Positions 8,831-16,393 of a stretch of 64,000 nt of DNA are shown in pieces. A program made the position numbers and the translations under genes. The notes below the pieces were generated by a model, which searched no databases, was not told the origin of the DNA, and worked only from the letters and a program-made list of their open reading frames with translations. The DNA is taken from assembly GCF_031846275.1 (NCBI RefSeq), contig NZ_JAVRIB010000004.1, positions 178,947-242,946 of the forward strand, in the 5' to 3' direction. How positions within the stretch are numbered: position 1 is the stretch's first letter; each line of letters opens with the position of its first letter. This DNA comes from Spectribacter hydrogenoxidans. GTDB taxonomy: Bacteria; Pseudomonadota; Gammaproteobacteria; Nevskiales; Salinisphaeraceae.

Positions 8831-9478
8831 CTACCAGTCGCCGGCCGCCCGGCGGGCAATGTCGTTGGCCGGGCGGGCCAGTAGTCCCGACGCGGTGGCC
8901 CGGACCTCGTAGCGGGCCCCGTCACGCATGGGCAGATAGGTGGCGCTGCCGTAACTGGCATCCACCATCGGCAGCCAGGCCGGATGGCGCTCGGCCCAGG
9001 TCCAGAGATCCAGGCCGGCGTCGTCGGTTAGCTGGTGCACGCTGCGCAGGCGGTACTGTTCGTCCTCGGCGGTGCGATAGCGGCCGGTCAGCCGTTCCAG
9101 CCGGTAGCGCGGTTCCAGTCCGAACAGCACCAGCGGCGTGTGCCATTTCAGAAACCTGGCATCCAGCTGCCACTGGTCCCCGGCCAGTTCGTAGACCCGC
9201 GCGGGCGCCTCGGGCAGTTCCAGGCGGGCGCGAAACCGCTGGTCCGCGAGTTGCTCGAACGCGAGGGTGGCAACCGGATGCTCCGCGCTGAGCCGCTGAT
9301 AGGTCAGCAGATTGAAACCGATGGCGCCAAGAAGGGCCGCGAGGCCCAGGCTGGTGCATCCGAACAGACCATTGCGCAGCGCCGCTCCCGGGCGTCGGCG
9401 TACGCGGGCACCGCCCAGGGCGAGAAAGAACAGGCCGACGGCCCCCAGCAGGCCGATAATGAAAACGGGATCCGGCAT
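8831..9478 (-). CDS. conserved two-helix membrane protein of unknown function
   Basis: 215 residues. Two N-terminal transmembrane helices (about 4-22 and 38-58) precede a periplasmic or cytoplasmic domain rich in charged residues with the segment RFLKWHTPLVLFGLEPRYRLERLTGRYR. Related proteins in gammaproteobacteria are sometimes labelled cation/multidrug efflux pump without evidence; nothing in this sequence supports transport. It is convergent with the thioesterase gene (stop codons adjacent) and 57 bases from the DUF167 gene on the same strand. Confidence 0.65.
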   Translation of the reverse strand: MPDPVFIIGLLGAVGLFFLALGGARVRRRPGAALRNGLFGCTSLGLAALLGAIGFNLLTYQRLSAEHPVATLAFEQLADQRFRARLELPEAPARVYELAGDQWQLDARFLKWHTPLVLFGLEPRYRLERLTGRYRTAEDEQYRLRSVHQLTDDAGLDLWTWAERHPAWLPMVDASYGSATYLPMRDGARYEVRATASGLLARPANDIARRAAGDW

Positions 9479-9535
9479 CGCAGACCATTCGAGGTGATCG
9501 CGGGTCGAGTCTACACCGGGTGCGGCCCTGGCCGG

Positions 9536-9832
9536 TCAATCCGGGGTCGCACCGGTCAGGTGCTTCAGCCGGTCGCGCAGGGTAGCGGCGTCCAGCCCGT
9601 CGATGATCAGCGTCTTGACGGGGGTGGCGGCGCCGCGGCTGATTCGCACGTCAGCCGGCGATAACGCCAGCTGTTGGGCAATCAGCGCGATCACGGCGAC
9701 GTTGGCTTGTCCCCTATGGGCTGGCTGGCGTACCCGGAGCTTCAGCCGATGACCCAGCCAGCCCGCAATTTCGGTGCGCGAGGCGCCAGGCACGACCTTG
9801 ACCGGCAAGGTGACAGTTCTGGCCTGTTTCAT
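9536..9832 (-). CDS. YggU/DUF167 family protein
   Basis: 98 residues from the ATG at 9832 (MKQARTVTLPVKVVPGASRT). The pattern VKVVPGASRTEIAGW, LKLRVRQPAHRGQAN and VRISRGAATPVKTLIIDG is the DUF167 fold (small alpha/beta protein of unknown role, often next to yggT and yggS). Here those partners are absent. A longer reading frame upstream of the Met has no family similarity, so the internal Met is chosen. Confidence 0.85.
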   Translation of the reverse strand: MKQARTVTLPVKVVPGASRTEIAGWLGHRLKLRVRQPAHRGQANVAVIALIAQQLALSPADVRISRGAATPVKTLIIDGLDAATLRDRLKHLTGATPD

Positions 9833-9923
9833 GCTTGGTATTGGTGCGTCCTGATTCGTTGCCCGGCCGTATGCGGTAGGCTGGCACCTGATGCGGCCCG
9901 GTGCCCACACGGGAGTTGCTCGA

Positions 9924-10907
9924 ATGATAAATCGGATCTGCGGCTTGGCAGTACTGATGCTGATCGGCGTCGGAATGGTTTCGGCGGACACCGAGTATGC
10001 GGCGCCGGGCTCGCTGTTCGAGGTGGAAGGCCATCGCATGCACCTGCACTGCACGGGGCAGGGCGCCCCAACGGTGGTGCTGGATTCCGGGCTGGGTGGG
10101 ACGTCCCTCGACTGGTCGCGGGTGCAGCCATGGCTGTCCGACAGCAACCGCGTCTGCAGCTATGACCGCCCGGGCTATGGCTGGAGCCGGGCCACCCCGG
10201 GGACGCGCAGTAGCGCGGTGATCGCGCGTGAGCTACACAAGTTGCTGCAGCAGGCGGATGAGGCGCCGCCCTACGTCCTGGTTGGCCACTCCTTCGGCGG
10301 CTGGAACATGCAGTTGTTCGAGCATCAGTATCCGGAGGACGTGGCCGGTCTGGTGCTGGTTGATGCTAGCCAGGCGCGCCAGATCGAGCGCTACGAGCAG
10401 GCCGGCACGGCCGTGGCGCCGCGGGGCCGGTTCATGGTGTTCTCGCCGGCCACTATTCCGCCGGCCCTGCCGGCTGGTATCCGGCCGGTGGTGGAGCATC
10501 TGACCTATCGTGCGGTGACCAATCGCACCGTCCATACCGAGCTGGCGGCATTCCGCGACAGCGCGCTTCAGGTGCAGCAAACCAGCTTGCCGCCGGATTT
10601 GCCGTTGGTGGTGGTGTCGCGCGGACGCCCGATCCGCTCGGCCAACGCCTCGGCAGTGGCGTCCGAGGAGTTATGGCGGGATATGCAGCAGGAATTCGTC
10701 GAGTCCCACCCGGGGGCCGTGCATCTGGTGGCGCAGCACAGCGGCCACCACGTGCATCTGGAACAGCCCGGAGTGGTTACCGGCGCCATCTGCATCGCCA
10801 TGCAGATGGCGCGGGCCGGTGAAACGCGGCGTCTGCCACGGGGATGGCTGGAACAGCGATGTCTCAATCCGCTACGCAGCGCAAGCGCCTACCTGCCGGC
10901 GCGCTGA
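9924..10907 (+). CDS. secreted alpha/beta-hydrolase
   Basis: 327 residues from the ATG at 9924, chosen because GGGAG lies eight bases upstream and because it gives a clean signal peptide (MINRICGLAVLMLIGVGMVSA). The mature part is an alpha/beta-hydrolase: oxyanion LDSGLGGTSLDW, SYDRPGYGWSR, nucleophile elbow GHSFGG with Ser123, VLVDAS and a C-terminal SGHHVHLEQP that supplies the catalytic His. It is probably a periplasmic esterase or hydrolase; the substrate is unknown. Its 3' end overlaps the DUF302 gene by about 50 bases. Confidence 0.8.
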   Translation: MINRICGLAVLMLIGVGMVSADTEYAAPGSLFEVEGHRMHLHCTGQGAPTVVLDSGLGGTSLDWSRVQPWLSDSNRVCSYDRPGYGWSRATPGTRSSAVIARELHKLLQQADEAPPYVLVGHSFGGWNMQLFEHQYPEDVAGLVLVDASQARQIERYEQAGTAVAPRGRFMVFSPATIPPALPAGIRPVVEHLTYRAVTNRTVHTELAAFRDSALQVQQTSLPPDLPLVVVSRGRPIRSANASAVASEELWRDMQQEFVESHPGAVHLVAQHSGHHVHLEQPGVVTGAICIAMQMARAGETRRLPRGWLEQRCLNPLRSASAYLPAR

Positions 10908-11359
10908 CGCGGGCGCTGCTGAGCGTCGTGCTGGCCACCGCTGTCACGGCCTGTACCCAGGACCCGAGCGCCGCTGATCTGCGCTATGCGCGATCGACGG
11001 ACAAGCCGGTTGCCGATGTGATGATTGATCTGGAGCTGGCGATCACCCAGGAGAATTTCGCGATCACCGCCCGCAACAATCTGGGCGACCCCATTCGCCG
11101 GCGCGGCCACCCGGATTTTCCGGACGCGTACATCGTCAGTTTCTGCAATCTGGAGTACGCCCGCCGCGCCATCGATATCGACCCGGCGCTGATGGTGTAC
11201 ATGCCCTGCAAGGTCACCGTGCTGGCGCAGGGCGAGACGGTGCTCATCCAGACCTACCTGCTGCCGGAAGCGCTTGCGGCCGAGGGCGCGGTCGGATTCG
11301 CGCGCGAGGTCAACTCGATTCTGCGCGGTATCGTGGACTTCGCGGCCTCGGGCGACTGA
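10859..11359 (+). CDS. DUF302 domain lipoprotein
   Basis: 166 residues from the ATG at 10859 (MSQSATQRKRLPAG); an alternative ATG at 10844 is five codons upstream. A basic N-terminus, a hydrophobic stretch and LATAVTACTQ give a lipoprotein-like signal with the Cys near residue 32. The mature part fits DUF302 (dimeric alpha/beta fold): VADVMIDLELAITQENFAI, then YIVSFCNLEYARRAIDIDP and VMVYMPCKVTVL-like core. In other bacteria this domain appears in small periplasmic proteins near respiratory or PQQ enzymes. It overlaps the hydrolase gene at its start, and its 3' end overlaps the convergent DUF2380 gene by 106 bases. Confidence 0.75.
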   Translation: MSQSATQRKRLPAGALTRALLSVVLATAVTACTQDPSAADLRYARSTDKPVADVMIDLELAITQENFAITARNNLGDPIRRRGHPDFPDAYIVSFCNLEYARRAIDIDPALMVYMPCKVTVLAQGETVLIQTYLLPEALAAEGAVGFAREVNSILRGIVDFAASGD

Positions 11360-11907
11360 ACCTTCGACACCGTGGCGTTGTAGCTGCGGCGCAGGATATC
11401 GCTGACCAGGGTGCGTGTGGCCCGCCGCCAGGCTTCATCGGTGTTGCTGCGCATGTCCACCGAGCCGCCGGCCAGATCGATACCGGTATCAACCTCGCGG
11501 ATGACCGCGTTGATGTTGAGGATCAGGCTGCTGACTTTCTGTGCCCAGCCCACCAGGACGAGTTCCGCGTTCAGCTGGCTTGCGATACCGAGTTCGCAGC
11601 CGTTGCAGCGATGGAGGTAGCGATACCGCTCCCGGGCCCGGTCGATGGCCGAGGACGCTGGGGCGACATCGACCGGACAGAATGCGGGTAGTTCGGCGAG
11701 CAGTGTGCGGGCGCGCGCCGTGGCGCGTCGAACGCGGGCGAGATCTTCCGGCTGGCGGCCTTCCAGATCAGCCTGAAGGCTGGTATCGACCAGGTCGAAA
11801 GGCAGCACCGCCACGCTTCGGCATTGGCGATCCGATGCCGGGGCACTAGTGGCCAGCGCGAGACAGCCGGTCAAGAACGTGCTTATGGTCAGCCGTCCGG
11901 CCCGCAT
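11254..11907 (-). CDS. DUF2380/DUF3280-type periplasmic protein of the methanol locus
   Basis: 217 residues with an N-terminal signal peptide (MRAGRLTISTFLTGCLALATSAPA). The core SVAVLPFDLVDTSLQAD, then RCNGCELGIASQLNAELVLVGWAQKVSSLILNINAVIREV, is the DUF2380 pattern. Members are repeatedly found beside PQQ-dependent alcohol dehydrogenases; their role is unknown. This is the last gene of the minus-strand xox/mxa locus, five bases after the preceding stop, and its end overlaps the opposite-strand DUF302 gene. The C-terminal 30 residues are Pro/Ser/Ala-rich and lie in the overlap. Confidence 0.75.
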   Translation of the reverse strand: MRAGRLTISTFLTGCLALATSAPASDRQCRSVAVLPFDLVDTSLQADLEGRQPEDLARVRRATARARTLLAELPAFCPVDVAPASSAIDRARERYRYLHRCNGCELGIASQLNAELVLVGWAQKVSSLILNINAVIREVDTGIDLAGGSVDMRSNTDEAWRRATRTLVSDILRRSYNATVSKVQSPEAAKSTIPRRIELTSRANPTAPSAASASGSR

Positions 11908-11912
11908 CCCAC

Positions 11913-12608
11913 TCAGCCGTCGCCTGCCGGCCGCACGCCGGTCAGCCGCAGTGATTCCTCGATCAGCGGCTGGTCGCCCTCCTCGGCGGGCACCCGGGTG
12001 CGGATTTCATACACTTCGCCCGGAATCGACTCGGAGACGATGAACTCGTAGACCTTGTGGCGGTAGGGGGCCATTTGAGGGCGTTCCGCGTTCCGATAGG
12101 GCATCAGCCGAATCTGTTGTGCCGATACCTGTTCGCCGTTGTAGTCGACCGTGACCGATTCGACCTCGGACTCGTGCTCCAGCGCCAGCTTCACCTGCTT
12201 CTGGAAGTAGCGCCAGGAGCCACCCGTGAGCCGGTCCATTTCGGATACGTCCCGCTGCAGGAACATCATGATTACCGGATTGCCGCGCGCCGAGGGTACC
12301 TTGCGCACGTAATCGTTGTCGTCGCCGCTGTCGTAGTCGAACGAGACGTTGCGCGCCTGTGCCTCCGCGTCGGGCTTGCTGGTCATGCGAATGCCCTCGC
12401 TGAGATCATCCTCACCGGCCTTGGTCGCCCGCTTGGTCAGCTGGTATTCGTAGACCATTGGGCCATTTGCGCCCTCCAGATGGTTCTCCAGGAACAGCAG
12501 CTGGTTGGCTTGCGAGAATTCGGCGTCGTCATCGGTCTCGGCAGCAGCCATGCCGGCTGATAGCGTCAGCGTTGCGGCCAGCAGGCAGGTCAGGGTATGT
12601 CGCTTCAC
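11913..12608 (-). CDS. unknown periplasmic protein downstream of xoxJ
   Basis: 231 residues with a clear signal peptide (MKRHTLTCLLAATLTLSAGMAAA). I do not recognise a family. The mature part contains YEYQLTKRATKAGEDDLSEGIRM, FDYDSGDDNDYVR and NPVIMMFLQRDVSEMDRLTGGSWRYFQKQVKLAL, and has many acidic residues. It lies between xoxJ and the DUF2380 gene on the same strand, 42 bases after xoxJ, with a GAGGATG ribosome site, so it belongs to the same transcription unit. A role in maturation or electron relay of the methanol dehydrogenase is inference from position only. Confidence 0.7.
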   Translation of the reverse strand: MKRHTLTCLLAATLTLSAGMAAAETDDDAEFSQANQLLFLENHLEGANGPMVYEYQLTKRATKAGEDDLSEGIRMTSKPDAEAQARNVSFDYDSGDDNDYVRKVPSARGNPVIMMFLQRDVSEMDRLTGGSWRYFQKQVKLALEHESEVESVTVDYNGEQVSAQQIRLMPYRNAERPQMAPYRHKVYEFIVSESIPGEVYEIRTRVPAEEGDQPLIEESLRLTGVRPAGDG

Positions 12609-12650
12609 ATCATCCTCCGTGGTGTCGCGTCTCGTGCGACGCGTTATCTA

Positions 12651-13517
12651 TCAATCGTCGTCATCCGGCACGGCCTTATCGGCTTCCGTGAGCGGTACCA
12701 GGGGTACGTTGTAATCGGCCAGAATGGACTCGATCTCATCACGATTGTCGCGTATCAGGTTGGAAACGGTTTCCAGCCACTCGTTCTCGCCGTAGCGTAC
12801 CGCCATCCGGATGGGAAACGAGACGGCCAGGCCCTCGCCGGGCTCGAAAGGGACGACACGAAGCTTGGGGGTGTCGATCTGCTGGGCGTAGTAGCCGCCG
12901 ATCGGCCCCCAGAGCATGACGATATCCAGGTCGCCGTTGACCAGTTCGTTGCGGATCACGTCGCCGGGATCGAAATCGCGGCTGCCGGACTGGGTACGGT
13001 AGCCCACCAGGTTGGTGAGCATGCCGTTGCGCTGCAGCCAGGTGACTGGCGGCGACTTGGTGAACCCGCCGATTCGCAGGCTCTCGCGCTTGTCAGCCGG
13101 CAGATCGAGCAGATCGGCAGGCTCCCGGACGTCGTCCAGGCCGGCGCCTTCGGGGAACACCATCACGTAGGTGGACCGGAAGTAGGCCGGCGTGGTCTGG
13201 CCCACATCGAAGCCGGAACCGGCCGACAGCACCACATCGCAGGCATAGCGATTCTTGTCGTCGAGGAAATTCTTGAGCGAGACGCGCCCGAAGCCCATCT
13301 GCTGGGGGACCCAGTAGTACTCGAGCGGCAAGCCCAGCTTGTCGGCGAACAACTCGGCAATCTTGTTTTCGAACCCTTCGCCGGCCTCGTTCACCATGGG
13401 CATGTTGCTGGGATCGGCGCAGGCCCGGAATGCTTCCCGTTCCTCCGCGGCGAGGCCAGCGGTGGCGAACAGGGCGGCGGTGATGCCGCCGGCCCATGCC
13501 AGGTAACGTGTTCTCAT
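12651..13517 (-). CDS. xoxJ: XoxJ/MxaJ-type periplasmic solute-binding protein
   Basis: 288 residues from the ATG at 13517, which gives a signal peptide (MRTRYLAWAGGITAALFATAGLA). The mature protein is a periplasmic binding fold: FRACADPSNMPMVNEAGEGFENKIAELFADKLGLPLEYYWVPQQ, then NRYACDVVLSAGSGFDVGQTTPAYFRSTYVMV. This is the quinoprotein dehydrogenase-associated binding protein family (XoxJ, MxaJ), thought to help the dehydrogenase mature rather than take up solute. The C-terminus ends VPDDDD, an unusual acidic tail. The ORF upstream of the chosen start extends 57 codons without a signal-like sequence. Confidence 0.9.
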   Translation of the reverse strand: MRTRYLAWAGGITAALFATAGLAAEEREAFRACADPSNMPMVNEAGEGFENKIAELFADKLGLPLEYYWVPQQMGFGRVSLKNFLDDKNRYACDVVLSAGSGFDVGQTTPAYFRSTYVMVFPEGAGLDDVREPADLLDLPADKRESLRIGGFTKSPPVTWLQRNGMLTNLVGYRTQSGSRDFDPGDVIRNELVNGDLDIVMLWGPIGGYYAQQIDTPKLRVVPFEPGEGLAVSFPIRMAVRYGENEWLETVSNLIRDNRDEIESILADYNVPLVPLTEADKAVPDDDD

Positions 13518-13840
13518 TGGAATCCTCGCTTGCAATCTGGGTGAAGATGACTCGTTCGGTGCAATGGGTTGCGGATGGCGGCGGTCCCACAACAGGATGG
13601 CGCCGGCAGGCGCAGGCTGACCCTGGACCGGGGATGCGGAAACGTCAATCGCCGATCGGGCTCCGCAGGGGACCGTACACTGCCGCAAGCAGGCGACTGG
13701 CGACTGCCACGGTCGTCGCCTTGATTGTGTCCCGCGCGGTTTTCCGGGGTGCCAGGAAACCGGATATCGCCAGGGGGCTCGGTACCCTCAGGGAACGCGA
13801 TCGCGTCCGTTTTGACTGAGACTTCGACCCACCGCTTCAT
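13514..13840 (-). CDS. doubtful small ORF bridging the SoxYZ-like and xoxJ genes
   Basis: A 108-codon frame (MKRWVEVSVKTDAIAFPEGT...) fills almost all of the 319-base gap between the SoxYZ-like gene and xoxJ. Both of its ends overlap the neighbours in ATGA, as real coupled genes do. Against it, the composition (Pro, Arg, Ser, Gly, His throughout, no hydrophobic core) looks like translated non-coding GC-rich DNA, and no family is recognised. If it is not a gene, the gap contains no other feature apart from a TTGACG hexamer (13637-13642 on the minus strand) that could belong to an xoxJ promoter. Confidence 0.2.
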   Translation of the reverse strand: MKRWVEVSVKTDAIAFPEGTEPPGDIRFPGTPENRAGHNQGDDRGSRQSPACGSVRSPAEPDRRLTFPHPRSRVSLRLPAPSCCGTAAIRNPLHRTSHLHPDCKRGFQ

Positions 13841-14685
13841 GGTGCGGCAGCGTACTCGGCGGTGAAGGTGTTTTCCTCGGTATCCCGAACCGCAATCGTC
13901 AGCGGTGCCGATCCGGCCGGCTGATAGGAAAAGCGCAGGCTCGGATTCTCGCTGAGTGAAAACGTCATCGTGGCACTCAGGACGTTGCGATCCCCGGCGT
14001 TGATCTCGATGGCGTTCACGTAGTGCTCCGGCACGTGCAGCCGGGTGACCTGGTTCATCTGCAGGCCGGTGTGGTTGGGGTGGCGCGTGAGCATCTGGAT
14101 GCGCCGCCCGGGCTTGTCCGACCCGCTGAGCTCGCGCAGACGAATCTGCCCCATGTTGGCCAGGGCAGCATCCGGGTCCTTCGAGGCAGGCGCGGAGCAG
14201 CCGCCACTGGCCTTGACGTAGCGGGTGGTCATGTAGAGCTGGCCGTCACCGGTTTCCGCGATGGCCCGCATGTGGGTGTAGGCGTTCACCCGGACGCGGG
14301 TGGCGATATCGGCGCTGGCCGCGGCCGGCCCGAACTCGAACTCGGCCGACATCGGCACCGGATTGTTGTCGATTACCAGCCACAGGCGCTCGATGCGACG
14401 CTCATCGTCCGATGACAGCTTGTCGGTGATGGCGATAGGCACGATGGCGGCGTCCTCGGCGCGATAGGGGGCATCCAGGCCGATGATCGCCTCGCCATCC
14501 CGGATCTGCCGGTCACCGAAGTGTTCCGCCTTGAGGCTGGGCCAGGCGCTGGATTCGGGGATTTGTTCGTCGTCGGCTGTCGCGGCGCGGGCCATCGTCG
14601 GGCCGAGAAGGCCGGCAATTGCGGTCGCGGCAATGAATTGCCGTGCAAGCAGACGACGGATCGTGCGCGGTCGGTGGTTGGCCAT
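13837..14685 (-). CDS. quinoprotein dehydrogenase-associated SoxYZ-like carrier
   Basis: 282 residues from the ATG at 14685, preferred over the ATG at 14700 because GGGAG lies eight bases before it. A Tat- or Sec-type signal peptide (RRLLARQFIAATAIAGLLG) is followed by a fused SoxY-SoxZ-like protein. The carrier motif is ASGGCSAP with Cys163, comparable to the GGCG thiol arm of SoxY, and the C-terminal half has NAIEINAGDRNVLSATMTFSLSENPSLRFSY of SoxZ type. The family is known from PQQ-alcohol dehydrogenase clusters, where it is proposed to form a relay with a metallo-hydrolase, encoded here directly upstream. Confidence 0.85.
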   Translation of the reverse strand: MANHRPRTIRRLLARQFIAATAIAGLLGPTMARAATADDEQIPESSAWPSLKAEHFGDRQIRDGEAIIGLDAPYRAEDAAIVPIAITDKLSSDDERRIERLWLVIDNNPVPMSAEFEFGPAAASADIATRVRVNAYTHMRAIAETGDGQLYMTTRYVKASGGCSAPASKDPDAALANMGQIRLRELSGSDKPGRRIQMLTRHPNHTGLQMNQVTRLHVPEHYVNAIEINAGDRNVLSATMTFSLSENPSLRFSYQPAGSAPLTIAVRDTEENTFTAEYAAAP

Positions 14686-14690
14686 GACGT

Positions 14691-15620
14691 CTACTCCCAT
14701 TCCAGTTCCGCGAATGCCGCGGTGACATTGCGCCGGTGAACTCGATCGAACAGCGGCCAGTCCTGCGCGCGGTCATAGCCGATGTTGGCGATCGCCTGCT
14801 CGATCGTGCGTCCCTGGTGGATCGCGTCCCGCACCTCGGTACGGAGATGGCCAAGGTAGCGTCGCAACGGCGCGCTGCCGGCCGGCCAGGGCGCACATGC
14901 CGGTCCGTGTCCGGGCACTATTCGTTTGACGCCCGAGCGGCCCGACAGTTCATCGAGCACGTTCAGCCAGCCGTTGATGCTGCCGTCGAGCGCCGGCATC
15001 CGGTCGAGGAAAACGAGATCCCCCGTCCACAGAGTGCCCGAGGCTGTGTCGAAGACAGTCAGATCGGTGTTGCTGTGGGCGGTCGGCCAGGCTTCCAGTA
15101 CCAGGGTGCGGCCACCCAGGTCGATTCGCCGGGTATCGGCAACCGTGGTGGTTGGTGCAACAATCCAGGAAGCATCGGCATCCGCCGCGTAGGTACTGTT
15201 TGCTGCCGCCAGATAGCCGTCAGCGCGTGCGGCGAGTGCCCGCGGCAGTTGCTCATGCCCGAGCAGTGGCCGGTCATCGCCGGTCAGCGCCCTGTTGCCC
15301 AGCAGATGGTCCGGGTGCACGTGAGTGTTGATCACCGCACAGATCGGCAGAGCCGTCCGGCTGGCCACGCTGGCGGCTAACTGGCGGCCCAGTGCCGGCG
15401 AGCCCAGGGTATCGATAACCGCGACGCAATCGTCGCCGACCACGAAGCCGGCATTGGCGATGTCATTGCCGTTGGCCTCGTTGGCCTGCTCGGCATGCCC
15501 CTGGTGCACGAACACGCCGGGGGCAATTTCCGATACCGGCAGGGCGGCGCCGGCAACCCCGCTGCCGGCCATCAGCATGGCCGGCAGGAGGCGATAAGCG
15601 AGCCATCTCGCGATGGCCAT
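14691..15620 (-). CDS. quinoprotein relay system zinc metallo-hydrolase (MBL fold)
   Basis: 309 residues from the ATG at 15620, which begins a signal peptide (MAIARWLAYRLLPAMLMAGSGVAGA); the start is uncertain because upstream in-frame codons overlap the cytochrome gene. The metallo-beta-lactamase motif is HVHPDH at residues 100-105, with later LEAWPTAHSNTDLTV (third His), TGDLVFLDR (bridging Asp) and VPGHGP. This matches the type 2 relay-system metallo-hydrolase that accompanies the SoxYZ-like carrier in quinoprotein clusters. The stop precedes the chosen start of the carrier gene by five bases. Confidence 0.82.
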   Translation of the reverse strand: MAIARWLAYRLLPAMLMAGSGVAGAALPVSEIAPGVFVHQGHAEQANEANGNDIANAGFVVGDDCVAVIDTLGSPALGRQLAASVASRTALPICAVINTHVHPDHLLGNRALTGDDRPLLGHEQLPRALAARADGYLAAANSTYAADADASWIVAPTTTVADTRRIDLGGRTLVLEAWPTAHSNTDLTVFDTASGTLWTGDLVFLDRMPALDGSINGWLNVLDELSGRSGVKRIVPGHGPACAPWPAGSAPLRRYLGHLRTEVRDAIHQGRTIEQAIANIGYDRAQDWPLFDRVHRRNVTAAFAELEWE

Positions 15621-15672
15621 CAGGCGAAAGGGTCGGGCGAGCAGCAGCACAATGGTGGCCGCTCGCGGCCCC

Positions 15673-16266
15673 TTACTTCGGATCGGGGTGAACCGCCGGC
15701 AGCGCTTCATCCGAGCGGGCCTTGAGATAGGCCCAGAGCTGGCCGACGTTGCTCATCACGTCCGGGTTGTCCTTCCAGGCCGGCATCACCGAGTAGGTGC
15801 CGGTGGTCGAATCGAACCGCTTCTTGCCGTTGGCGACAATGCCGGTGAACTCGCCCTGGTTCAGGTCCTCCAGGCGGTCCACGAGGCTGGGCGCAAAGGT
15901 GCTGCCCACGCCGTTCGGTCCGTGGCAGGTATGGCAGTGGGCGTGATACTTCTCGTAGCCGGTGACGACGGCCTCGTTGGCGACGCAGTGATCGTCGTCA
16001 CAGGATACGTCGTACGGCTTGCCGGACGTATCGCCACCACCATCGTCGTTCGAGGCCGCATCATCGGCGGGCTCTGATTCGGTGTCGGCCGCGGCCACCT
16101 GGGTGTTGCCGCTGTCCTGGCTCTCGTCAGCGCCGGCCGGTTCCTCGGTCGCGCTGTCGTTCGATGCTGTCTTGCTCTGGCTCTCGGAGCAGGCCGCCTG
16201 CAGGCCGGCCGTGCCCAGTACCAGGGTCAGGAAAAACAGGGAAAAGAGTCGGCGGGTCATCCTCAT
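15673..16266 (-). CDS. xoxG: four-Cys c-type cytochrome, XoxG-like electron acceptor of XoxF
   Basis: 197 residues. A signal peptide ends at QAAC26, which could be lipidated though the -3 residue is not typical. A long Asp/Ser/Glu/Ala linker (residues 27-85) follows, then a single mono-haem domain with CHTCH at 111-115 and a probable axial Met161 (SVMPAWKD). An extra cysteine pair at 89 and 94 (DVSCDDDHC) before the haem motif is the mark of the methanol-metabolism four-Cys cytochrome family. It should accept electrons from XoxF. It lies 127 bases after xoxF, beyond a strong terminator. Confidence 0.85.
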   Translation of the reverse strand: MRMTRRLFSLFFLTLVLGTAGLQAACSESQSKTASNDSATEEPAGADESQDSGNTQVAAADTESEPADDAASNDDGGGDTSGKPYDVSCDDDHCVANEAVVTGYEKYHAHCHTCHGPNGVGSTFAPSLVDRLEDLNQGEFTGIVANGKKRFDSTTGTYSVMPAWKDNPDVMSNVGQLWAYLKARSDEALPAVHPDPK

Positions 16267-16332
16267 TTCGCACCTATATCGTGATCGATGTCGGGTGGCC
16301 TCAGTGTGTCTGTCCGGGGCGCGTCCCGCAAG

Positions 16333-16367
16333 AAAAGCGCCCGCACCCCGAAGCAGGGTGCGGGCGC
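16333..16367 (-). terminator. intrinsic terminator between xoxF and xoxG
   Basis: Twelve perfect base pairs, 16337-16348 with 16356-16367, around a seven-base loop. On the minus strand the stem is followed by TTTTCTTG. It lies about 25 bases after the xoxF stop, so part of the xoxF transcripts should end here and xoxG onward would depend on read-through or another promoter. Confidence 0.8.
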
Positions 16368-16393
16368 GTGTCCACCAACGGTTGTCGGTCGAC

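Noticed and set aside
12597..13544. 315-codon plus-strand frame opposite xoxJ
   Set aside because: Shadow of xoxJ; no start signal and no recognisable domain.
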